Of a DNA stretch of 64,000 nucleotides, positions 18,850-27,400 are shown piece after piece. The stretch's first letter is position 1, and each line of letters starts with the position of its first letter. The notes under the pieces are model-generated. The model saw only the letters and a program-made list of their open reading frames with translations. It did no database searches and had not been told where the DNA came from. The stretch comes from Betaproteobacteria bacterium Ga0077526. GTDB lineage: Bacteria; Pseudomonadota; Gammaproteobacteria; Burkholderiales; Ga0077523. The stretch is from contig LNDV01000018.1 in NCBI GenBank assembly GCA_001464765.1, positions 48,816 through 112,815 on the forward strand. Direction: 5' to 3'. The position numbers and the translations under genes are program-made.

Positions 18850-19740
18850 TTAGGTGGTGCCCCGTGACTGAAGCCGACGCGCCCGCTCGACGAGCCGCCG
18901 CGCGTTGCGATAGGTTGGCACCTCCACCCACAAACCGTTGACGAGGGCGCGATCCTCCCCGCGGGCACGCGCCGCTTCGAAGGCTTCGATCATCGCCGTG
19001 GCCCGTCGCACTTCCTCTTCACCGGGCGTGAGTGCGTCATTGATCGCCTGGGAATGCTCGGGACAGACGACCGACTTGCTGCGATAGCCCAACCGCCTTG
19101 CGTAGTGCGCCTCCCGCACCGCCCCCTCGGTGTCGCCGTAGGTGTAGGGGGCATCGATCGGTTCGATTCCGGCGGCCCGGCATTCCAGGACGAATCGCCG
19201 CCGGGCATAGTCGAGTTCCTGTCCGTCGGGCTGACGCTCCGCGCACAAGTCCGCGGCGAGATCCTCGGTACCCAGCAGCGCGCAGCGGATGCGACTGCTG
19301 CCGCCGGCAATGCTGCGCACTTCCACTACGCCTAGCGCGGTCTCGCAGACGGGAAGAATCTCGGTGGTGCCGATGGGGATGTTCAGCTGCGTCTCCCAGT
19401 GATCCAGCGCACGATGGAGCGCACGCATCTCCTCCGCGCTCTTTGCCATCGGGTAGGCGATGACATCGGGCCGGCCCGGCATGACTGCCGCGAGGTCGAC
19501 GGGGCCTTCGGTTTCGAGTGAATTGATGCGCACAGCCGTGCCTGCCCCTGCGTCGCGCACCCGCTCGAGCAGGCCGACGATTCCACCGCGCGCCTCGCCT
19601 CGGCGATCCGGCGGCGTGGAGTCCTCGAAGTCCACGATGACGATATCCGCGCCGCTCTGCAGCATCGCGGAGTGCGCCGCGCTGTCCGCGCCCGGTCCGA
19701 ACAGCCAGGTGCGTCGCAAGTCCGGTTCAGTCAAGGCCAT
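18850..19740 (-). CDS. HpcH/HpaI (CitE-like) aldolase/lyase
   Basis: A 296-residue protein of the citrate lyase beta-subunit / malyl-CoA lyase family of Mg2+-dependent C-C lyases. The N-terminal RRTWLFGPGADS corresponds to the family LFVPG motif. It is followed by DIVIVDFEDSTPPDRRGEAR (the DLEDxV...K...AR motif) and AVRINSLET. The metal-site strands VCETALGVVEV and LLGTEDLAADL, and the RLGYRSKSVVCPEHSQAIN motif (usually GKxxIHPxQ), complete the fold. It is probably a CoA-ester lyase or hydrolase; the substrate is not inferable. GAGGA lies 8 nt before the ATG. It stands alone between a lipoprotein gene and the DUF817 gene. Confidence 0.88.
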   Translation of the reverse strand: MALTEPDLRRTWLFGPGADSAAHSAMLQSGADIVIVDFEDSTPPDRRGEARGGIVGLLERVRDAGAGTAVRINSLETEGPVDLAAVMPGRPDVIAYPMAKSAEEMRALHRALDHWETQLNIPIGTTEILPVCETALGVVEVRSIAGGSSRIRCALLGTEDLAADLCAERQPDGQELDYARRRFVLECRAAGIEPIDAPYTYGDTEGAVREAHYARRLGYRSKSVVCPEHSQAINDALTPGEEEVRRATAMIEAFEAARARGEDRALVNGLWVEVPTYRNARRLVERARRLQSRGTT

Positions 19741-19841
19741 GAGTGAGTTCCTCAAACGAATGTTCGACGATGCGCGCACCGCCTCGACACGCGCTCGCAC
19801 CGAGGGGCCTCTGCGCGCATCCGTCCTTCTGTGCCCGCCCT

Positions 19842-20720
19842 TCACGCCGGCACATGGATCCGTGCCTTGATGTGCTTGAGGTTGGCGACGATCGTGAAGG
19901 TCATGATGATGAGCAGCGACCACGCGCTCCATTTTCCGACGTGCACCGCAGACCAGGCGCCCATCTGATTCGGGTACTTCCAGATGCCGAAGAAGGTGCT
20001 GATGTTCTCGGCGAGCCAGATGAAGAAACCGATGAGCACGAACGAGAGCATGAGCGGCATTCGCCGATCCCGGTCCAGGGGACGGAAGATCACCGTGGCC
20101 CGGGCGTACAGACCGAGGGCGCACGCCGCGATGTACCACCGGTAGTCACCGATGTAGTGATGGGTGAAGAAATTGGCGTAGATGAGCAGCGCCACGGCAC
20201 CGGCCATCCAGTACGGCGGATGATGGACGACCCGAAGCTCGAACAGCCGCCACGCCTGGATGATGTAGCTCCCGATGGCGGCATACATGAAGCCCGAGAA
20301 GAGGGGCACGCCGAAGAGCTTGGTATAGGCGAAATCCGGATAGACCCAGGACTTGATGCCGCTCGACGTCTTGAAGGCCTCCAACACGAAGCCGATGACG
20401 TGGAAAAGCGAGATGGCCTTGAGTTCATCGACGGTTTCGAGCTTCGCCCAGACCATCCAGAACTGGATCGCCAAGGCTACGACCAGGAGGACATCGTAGC
20501 GAGGCAGCCCGAACAGGCCCGTGCGCGGCACCGTGAACACCGCGGCGAAGAACAGCCCGGCGAACAAGCAGGCCCGCGCCTCCTTCAGGCCGAAGTAGAG
20601 AAACTCCACGAACCCGCGCGACAGCCCGACGAGATCGGGCCGGTCGTCTTGCCGAAGCAAATGGTCGTCGATGGCGCTGAGGCGCCATACGGGAACCAGG
20701 TCACGGAGCTTGCTGAACAT
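19842..20720 (-). CDS. DUF817 family integral membrane protein
   Basis: A 292-residue polytopic membrane protein matching DUF817. After a soluble start it has FVEFLYFGLKEARACLFAGLFFAAVF and roughly seven to eight hydrophobic segments. Family-typical aromatic motifs such as SSGIKSWVYPD, FGVPLFSGFMYAAIGSY and NISTFFGIWKYPNQ occur between them. The function of the family is unknown. No clear operon partner is present; the CitE-like gene starts 101 nt downstream. Confidence 0.88.
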   Translation of the reverse strand: MFSKLRDLVPVWRLSAIDDHLLRQDDRPDLVGLSRGFVEFLYFGLKEARACLFAGLFFAAVFTVPRTGLFGLPRYDVLLVVALAIQFWMVWAKLETVDELKAISLFHVIGFVLEAFKTSSGIKSWVYPDFAYTKLFGVPLFSGFMYAAIGSYIIQAWRLFELRVVHHPPYWMAGAVALLIYANFFTHHYIGDYRWYIAACALGLYARATVIFRPLDRDRRMPLMLSFVLIGFFIWLAENISTFFGIWKYPNQMGAWSAVHVGKWSAWSLLIIMTFTIVANLKHIKARIHVPA

Positions 20721-21012
20721 GGGCTGGCGGCTGGAAAAACCGCAACCTTACCTGCGATCGCACCGGGCTGCGATAGAGCACTTGACTGGCGATCGCCGCT
20801 TTCGCGCCAGTAGCGAGTTGAGCCGCGCGGAGTGCGCCGGGTAACCAGGTTGCAGAAATAGTCTGCCAACCTTCGACGGCCCGAGAACACAAGGGTTCGT
20901 ACTCCACCCGCGGGGCGCAGCGTTCGACAGCGCACTTCGTGCGACGTCGACTCGGGCCTCAAGTTCGGCGCTGCGAGAAGGAGGCCCTTCTCTCCACCTT
21001 CAACCATACCCG
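20721..21012. other. Intergenic, nothing recognised
   Basis: About 290 bases between the DUF817 and DUF3052 genes. I see no supported ORF, RNA gene or strong hairpin. Confidence 0.4.
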
Positions 21013-21435
21013 CTAGACCGCCCGCGTGCCTCTCAGCTCTTTGCGGACTACCAGCTTCAGGCCCGACCAGACCTCCGACACGGCGCAGACCTTGATATCC
21101 ACGAAGCCAAGCGGCAGCGCCAGCTCGCGGATCGTGTCTTCCGTTATGTCGGTGGTGACTTTGGATGCCTTCTTGGGCCAGGACACCCAGACCGCCGCGT
21201 TCGGACCCAGAATCTGGCGAAACTCCTTCAGGTACCCGCTCAGAACAGCTCGCTCTGTCGTGAACACATGAACGAGATCCGTGTCGCTCGATGCGGCAAC
21301 GCTGACCGTAACGCCGACTGGCGACTCTCCCAAAATGGTTTCGTACCGACTCGGGGCGTCGATGACGGCCACTTGCATGGGCGCCTTGATGCCGAGCTTC
21401 CTCGCCAGGGGTGTTGCAGAGTAGCCGGCGGCCAT
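21013..21435 (-). CDS. DUF3052 family protein
   Basis: A 140-residue protein that matches DUF3052 end to end: AGYSATPLARKLGIK at the start, then VHVFTTERAVL, the highly conserved VWVSWPKKASKVTTDITEDTIRE region, and VDIKVCAVSEVWSGLKLVVRKEL at the C-terminus. The family is uncharacterised and has a methyltransferase-like secondary-structure pattern. The ATG at 21435 fits the usual family start. Confidence 0.88.
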   Translation of the reverse strand: MAAGYSATPLARKLGIKAPMQVAVIDAPSRYETILGESPVGVTVSVAASSDTDLVHVFTTERAVLSGYLKEFRQILGPNAAVWVSWPKKASKVTTDITEDTIRELALPLGFVDIKVCAVSEVWSGLKLVVRKELRGTRAV

Positions 21436-21644
21436 GGCGTGCCCTGTGCGTTCCGACGTTCAGCGCCGCGCGACCGGAAGCCACACGCGGCCGGATCGCA
21501 CGAGCGCTGGGTGGGGGATCACCGTTCCAGAAAGACTGTTAGCCACGGGGCGGCTCCAGCGACGGCAAGGAAAGCAAGACGACTCCGAGACACCTCACGA
21601 GCCACATCATCGGAACAAAGTGGTGTTGCGCCTGCTCGTTGCAG

Positions 21645-22154
21645 CTACGCAGCACTATGCCGCGAGAGGGCCTTGCGTACAAGCCTCTGAACTAGCCTGT
21701 TGTGAGTAGTGAAGTCTGGCGGGAAGTCGAGCTTGAAGTGCTCGCAGATGGCTTTGGCAACGGCGGGTGACCTTGACTGACCGAATCTGCAATGCACCAC
21801 AAGTACCTCAGAGACATTTGCCGCCTGCAGAGCGAAGTTTGCAATCTCCTCCGCCTCTTCCTCCGTAATCTCGCCCAGTTCTAACTCGAGCTCTTCGGTA
21901 TCGTCTTCATCGGTGTCGACGTCATTGAATTGGATGCGCAGTATTGAATTCCATCCGTCCTTCAGGTCCGCTGGTTCAGCTCCGCGATCGGTGATCGAAA
22001 TGACGGACTCACTCCCGTCGGGAATGAACGCTTCAGCCGAAACACGGCTCAGGAAGGCAACTTCGCGAAGTTTGTGCACGGGATAGGCGGTCTGGTATGG
22101 GGCCTGGCGATGCTGTGGAAACAGCCGCCCAAACGGCCGGACAGTAACGATCAT
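21645..22154 (-). CDS. Protein tyrosine/dual-specificity phosphatase-like protein
   Basis: A 169-residue protein with the CX5R phosphatase signature VVHCRFGQSRSPAVAKAI (C122, R128), which forms the phosphate-binding loop of the PTP/DSP superfamily. An Asp-rich segment NDVDTDEDDTEELELELGE precedes it and could include the general acid. A substrate cannot be named; similar short DSP-like proteins occur on mobile elements. The start at 22154 is uncertain (weak ribosome binding site, frame open to 22241). Base composition is visibly less GC-rich than neighbouring genes, and it borders the group II intron remnant region, so horizontal origin is plausible. Confidence 0.7.
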   Translation of the reverse strand: MIVTVRPFGRLFPQHRQAPYQTAYPVHKLREVAFLSRVSAEAFIPDGSESVISITDRGAEPADLKDGWNSILRIQFNDVDTDEDDTEELELELGEITEEEAEEIANFALQAANVSEVLVVHCRFGQSRSPAVAKAICEHFKLDFPPDFTTHNRLVQRLVRKALSRHSAA

Positions 22155-22560
22155 ACTTCGCCCCCGCTTTCGGTCAATTCCGACGGCACTCGTCCGGCCC
22201 CCGATATGGAAGGACCGGGGTCGCGTCCTGTCATCACCCATGGCGCGCGCTGCCCCCCTTCACCCTCTTCACCGCTACGCACCTTGGTGGGCCGAGCCAC
22301 CCGAAGATTCGGCACTTGAGAGACCAAGACGATCTTCGCCGCCGTGAGACATCCGGATCGAGCTCCGCGTCGGTTCGTTCCGACCCGGTCTGCTGCGTTG
22401 CACGCACGCTCCTCGACTGTCCCGCAGCGCCCTTCCATGGAGACCGGCGCCGGATCCCGCCCCACACCGACCACCGACACAGACGACGGTATGCGTTACA
22501 GGTTGCGCCGAGAAGCACGGGGACCGATATGCGTTTACGACTATACCTCCTGGGCATTCG
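22155..22560. other. Gene-poor stretch beyond the intron break point
   Basis: About 400 bases with no supported gene. Frames on both strands are short and unlike any family I know. It borders the truncated maturase and may mark an old deletion or rearrangement. Confidence 0.35.
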
Positions 22561-22716
22561 TCAAACGTACGATGTATGCACTACACCCAGACCGAGGATG
22601 TCGGCCCGGTAGAGCTTGTCGTAGTTCGCATAAAAGCGGTAGGCCGGCTCTTGCTTTGCCTTGGCATACAGCTTCCTCTGGAGGCTCCTGATCGTCTCCG
22701 GGGTGGCTAGCAACAT
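22561..22716 (-). pseudogene. Truncated group II intron reverse transcriptase/maturase (ltrA-like)
   Basis: The ATG at 22716, preceded by AGGGG, opens a 51-codon frame. Residues 9-43 are the conserved N-terminus of group II intron-encoded proteins: IRSLQRKLYAKAKQEP, YRFYANYDKLY and RADILGL. Homology stops abruptly after residue about 43, and the frame ends at TGA (22561) eight codons later. The RT palm, maturase X and endonuclease domains are absent, so this is a 5' remnant of an intact maturase of about 400-600 residues. Confidence 0.8.
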
Positions 22717-23340
22717 GGCAATCCCCTGATCCGCCGCTCTTCGCTCACACGAACAAAGCAGGGTCCCTTCCCTCGGCCTGGGTTGTGTTGTCCCTCAGCC
22801 TCCAACGGTACTTCGAACCCCTCCGACTCCCATGACGCCCGACCGCGCTTTCGTTGCCTTATACGCAGCCGTCTGTGGCCTCCCCACCCCGCACCATGGG
22901 TCTCCAGCACTGGGCAGTACCGCTTCCGCAACATGCCATCCCTGCTACCCCGGGAGTTGGTGCGCGCCACTTCCGTTGTTCCAGCGCTCACCCAACGGCC
23001 TTCCCCTTCTGACCACCAGGTCGGCTCCTCCAATTCGTTTACGAGGCTACTCATAGGTTCACTTGCGTTACGGCCTGCTGCTTTGCAATTCGGAAACTCA
23101 CGACACTGGATTGCTCCAGCGCCGCTTCCTCTCGCTACCAAGGCTTACGGACAACTCCTTGAGCGGGACTTCAACCCGCAAGATGCACTGCTGTTACTGC
23201 GAACAGCCCGGTCTTCCAAGACCCGCCGGATACAGAGCAAACCACTGGCGACGAAAGAATTGGCGTGGAGATAACCGAACTCGTGAATTCCCGGGCGCTG
23301 AACGCTTACAGCCAGCCCGATTGCACAGACGGCACGTGAG
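22717..23340 (-). mobile_element. Group II intron remnant, 5' RNA portion
   Basis: Upstream of the truncated maturase on the same strand lies about 620 nt of non-coding, strongly structured sequence in the position of intron domains I-IV, for example a hairpin-forming GCGGGTTGAAGTCCCGC segment near 23170. I assign it by position and style, not by a computed fold. The 5' boundary near 23340 is approximate. No domain V/VI or 3' end was seen in the window. Confidence 0.5.
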
Positions 23341-23634
23341 CGGGCGAACACCGCCGAATCTCGTGAGAAAGTCGTCCACAGTTCTCATCCCGAGTGGGCG
23401 TCTTCTCGCTTGGGGAAACCCAGTGGAGAGTTCGACGCAAATAGGACCGGACGGGGTTCCGCCAGCGGGCCCTAGAGACACGGCTGTCGGGCTGGCGATT
23501 GTGACCCACGTCACAGACGCGGCGACAGCGACCGCATAACTTTCGTGCGTCGCCAGTCCCTATGCCAGTTCGGGACGGCGGTGCCGGCATTCGCCGCTAC
23601 TTACTCCGGGACTTTCACCACTTAAGGAAACGCC
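23341..23634. other. Intergenic upstream of the YHS-like gene
   Basis: About 290 bases with no supported gene. It should contain the promoter of the plus-strand YHS-like gene, but I see no confident -35/-10 pair. Confidence 0.35.
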
Positions 23635-23889
23635 ATGCGCCACCTGCTCTCCCTCAGCTTCGCTGCTCTGTCCTTCGCCTCCCTTCCGGCCATGGCCGGT
23701 GAATTCGGCGACCACTGCGCGATGGGTCTCGCCATCGGCAAGAAGGTCAAGACCGACTGCTCGATCTCCCAGATGGGAGCCGACGGCAAGACGTACTGTT
23801 TCGGCAATGAGCAGGCGAAGTGGGCCTTCGCCGGCGACTTTCAAGATAACGTGAAGAAGGCCGCGGACTTCTACTCGAAGAACAAGTAG
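23635..23889 (+). CDS. Small periplasmic YHS-like protein
   Basis: An 84-residue protein with a signal peptide (cleavage after PAMA at residue 21) and a mature domain of 63 residues. The mature sequence has DHCAMGLAIGKKVKTDC, then DGKTYCFGNEQAKWAF, then KAADFYSKNK. This is the layout of YHS domains (Cys-containing start, Y-x-F core, helix with a second cluster), which often bind metals. Cys residues are C28, C42 and C55. AAGGAAA precedes the ATG. It is isolated, with a perfect palindrome just after its stop codon. Confidence 0.7.
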   Translation: MRHLLSLSFAALSFASLPAMAGEFGDHCAMGLAIGKKVKTDCSISQMGADGKTYCFGNEQAKWAFAGDFQDNVKKAADFYSKNK

Positions 23890-23905
23890 GCGCCAGGCCC
23901 TCAGC

Positions 23906-23931
23906 TTCTCCGGGGCGGCCGCCCCGGAGAA
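23906..23931 (+). terminator. Perfect 26-bp palindrome after the YHS-like gene
   Basis: Thirteen-base arms TTCTCCGGGGCGG / CCGCCCCGGAGAA form a perfect palindrome starting 17 nt after the stop codon. As RNA it gives a 10-bp GC-rich stem with a CGGCCG loop. There is no T-tract, so it is a terminator-like stem or a protein-binding palindrome. Confidence 0.5.
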
Positions 23932-24077
23932 CCCCAAGAGCGATTCGGGCTTGCGCCGCGCACGCTCGAAGTCTCTCCTACGTGGGTCTTGGTCTCCGCC
24001 TCGGCATTCTGCAACCAGCGTCCATGCGGTCGCGTCTTGCAAGCACGCATTCCGACGGCCTGGCCCGCCTCCTTCCC

Positions 24078-24235
24078 GTCGTTAACCGCCCCGCTCACCG
24101 TCGAGGGGTACACCCCGAAGCGCGTCCCGAAATGCCACATGGTGAAGTCGCCCGACCGGAGCGATGCCACGCGTGACGCGTCCCGGCTACCCGACTCGCG
24201 ATCTCGCCGAAGCAGGTGATCGTCTGCCGCACTGG
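24078..24235 (-). pseudogene. Possible remnant of a REP-associated transposase HTH tail
   Basis: A minus-strand frame reads SRDASRVASLRSGDFTM then FGTRFGVYPSTVSGAVN. This resembles the helix-turn-helix tail (SGxYSMxEIGxxFGVHYSTVSRIV) seen at the C-terminus of REP-associated IS200/IS605-type transposases. The first HTH helix is garbled, and no Y1 transposase domain (HUH motif) precedes it. REP-like repeats occur elsewhere in the window, which makes the idea reasonable. It may also be chance. Confidence 0.3.
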
Positions 24236-24413
24236 GATACAACGCTGGAACGAAGCCACGAAGAACAGTGACCACGTGCTGGCGACTTGCCGCGCGATGA
24301 CCGTACGCGAGATCCCGACGGGCCGCGGAACCCTTCCGCTCTGCGACCAATCCGATCACGGCATCCCGGCTCCCTCCGGCAAGGGTAGTGCCGCCCCCAG
24401 CGGCCAGCCGTTC

Positions 24414-27400
24414 CTACCCCCTCGCCAGCCGCGTAAGCCCCCGCAGCAGACTCCGTAGCACGCCCGAGTTCTGCGACGTACCCGCATTGGTGCCGCCTTC
24501 CGTGTCCTGCAACCGCGCCGCCAGGTCGCGGGCCCAGGGGGTCCGCTTCCAGTCGTCGGGGTTGATAGGCGCCGGGGTCGGGTTGGTGACCGTATCGGGC
24601 TGCGAGAACGATGCCGCCCAGTTCACCGGCCCGGTCGTCGACGGCGTGCGCAAGGCGGCCATGACTTCCGCGCTGATCTGCTGACCGGCCGGCGCAGGCG
24701 GTGCTGCCGGCAACGCCGGGGTTTCCACCGGCAGGATGGTGATGAGGGAATCGCTGCCATCCTCACCCGCCACCGACGGCTGCGTCTGGACGATGTGCCC
24801 GTCGTTGATCGCGATGGTCTGCAGGTCGACGAGGGTGACGCCTTCGGTAGCACCCTCGCGCACGCGGAACACCAGTTCCACGAGACTGCCGTTGCCGGAA
24901 GCCAGAGGCGTCAGGCGCGCCAGATCGATCAGCACCGCGCGCGACACCTCATCGACGGCCGAGTCGCGCACGAGGCGCCATTCGAAGTCCGCCGTCAGCA
25001 CCTGCCGCACTTCGACGAACTGCAGCGCCGCACTGTTGTAGACGATGCGGGCACGCACGCTCTCGAGCCCGCGGGCATCGGCCATGGTGATGGGTACGGT
25101 GACGGTGTCGCCGGGGCGCGCGGTCCGGGCCACGCCCATCGCGATGTTCTGCGCGGGCGCATCCGGATACGTGGCCGGCGTCGCGCCCGGAGGCAGCGCG
25201 GGGATCTCCCGACGGGGCTGTCCGAGCACGAAGTTGCTGAAGCGGTTCACATCCAGCGTCGTGAGCTGGCCGTTGCCGTTTATGTCGCCGAGGATCACCG
25301 GGTCCACGTTCGGGAAAGCACCGAGCCCCGTGTCGAGTTCGCGCACCACACGCTGCAGCCGCTGCACGTCGAGCAGGCTGTAGGCGCCGTTGCCGCTGGC
25401 ATCGCCGAAGAAGGCGGCGAGATGCACGGCTTCATCTGCGGCCACCGGAATGGCCTGCTCGTTCGCGCCGGTCGCCGACACCTCCACCAGCAGGAAGCGC
25501 TGCGATTCCCCGTAAGGCGCCGTTGCCGGTACCGAAGCGAGGATCTCGATGGGCGAGACCGCGCCCGCCGCAAGGGGTTGGTCGAACGTGGCTCGCACGC
25601 GCAGACCGATATCGGTCTCCGTCAGAGTCACCTCACCGGCGACGCCCGCCGCCAGTCGCACGGAATCGATGGTGAGCAGGGCCGGGTCCACCTGAAGATG
25701 GAACACCAGCGTCCGGATGCCCGCACCGTCGGTGAGCCGCACCGGCAGCACGCCGCCCGCCGGGTCGTTGGGCACGCCCACCGACTGCCCGGGCCCGCGC
25801 ACGAAGTCGGGCAGCGACAGCACCGGTGTCGTGGCCGGCGAGACCGTCACCGTACGAACGTAGTCGTCACCGCCCGTACCGTCGCCGTTGCCGTCGAGGG
25901 TGAAGCCATCGAGATCCACCAGGCCACCCGCGCCGGCATGGATGCGCACCGTGTGCTCACCCGCACCGAAGATGCCACCGGTCCGCACGAACACGAGACC
26001 GCGCCCGTCGTCGTCGAGGAACAGCGAACCGGAAATCTGACCGTCCGCCGCCGTCGTCACGGAGACATCCGCCAGGCCGAATTCGCCGCCCTGCCCGCTG
26101 TAGAGATTGATCGGCGCCGGATCGATGACCCGGTCGAACCGCACGTGCATCGACGAGCCGCCGAACGTGAGCGATTCCACCGAGAGCAGGTCCGGCACGA
26201 TGGTCACGGGCCACGGATTCGCCACGTACTCGCCATCCTCGTCCACCGCGGTGACGAGGATCTGCACGTTCCTCGGCGCCCCCGTAGTCGTGTACACGTG
26301 GGATCGTTCGACGAGAGCGCCTTGCGCGATCACGACATCCGACCCGTCACCCCAGTCGATGCGCCAGCTGGTGATCGTGTCGTTGCCGAGATCGGTCGCG
26401 CTCAGTGTCAGCACGTAAGGCCGGCCGGAGATCGCGGTCGGAATCCCGTTCACGGTAAGTTGCGGCGGCACATTGGCGACGGTGAGCTCGAACGAGCTGG
26501 AGCCGGTGTTGCCATCGGCATCCGTCACGCCCACCGTCACGGTGCGCACTCCGTCGTCCGCCATGAGACGCGAACCCACCACGAACCAAGCGCCTTCCTC
26601 CAGCACCAGCGACGCCGTTTCCGGCTCGCCGCCATCGCCCCAGTCGATGAAGGCTTGCGCCCCTTCGCCGAGGTCGAGCAGATCGGGATCGCTCACCGCC
26701 GCACGGATCTCGACGGTGTCGCCTTCCTGCACGGCGCGGTTGCCGCCGGCTTCCACCGTCGGGGCCACGCCTTCCACGAACACGGCGAACTCGATCGAGG
26801 ACTCGCCCAGATCGTCGTCCGTGAGCGTGACCTTGACCGTGTAGTTGCCGCTGTCGGCAAACACGTGGTTGAGCGTCAGCGAACCGATACCCTCGAACGT
26901 CGAGGCCACGATGGTCTCGGGCTCCGACCCATCGCCCCAGACCACCACGGCACCGTGGCTGTCGGCAACGCCGTCATCGCGATAGGACAACACCAGTTCG
27001 AACGGCGAACCTTCCCGCGTCTGCGGCACTTCGAACTCCCCGAAGACGGGCGGCACATTGGCCACGTTGACGGTGAACTCGAGCGGCGCACCGCGCCCGC
27101 CGTCGTTGGCGACGAACTGCACGCGGTACTGGCCGTCGTCCCGATACACATGCGTCCCCGACACGCGGCCGAGGAATCTGCCCTCGCTCGGCAGCGAATC
27201 CACTACCAGTTCCGATGTCGTGCCGTCACCCCAGTCGGCGGTCACCGTGTAGGTGCCGGTCACACCGGGGTCGGAGAAGATCGCATCGAACCCGCCCGCG
27301 GACCCGAAGGCCAGCGTCTCGCCCTCGACGAGGTCGATGGAGATCGGCGTGTCCTCCCACGTCGGTGGGATGTTCTCGACCGTCACCTTGAGCGTCGCGC

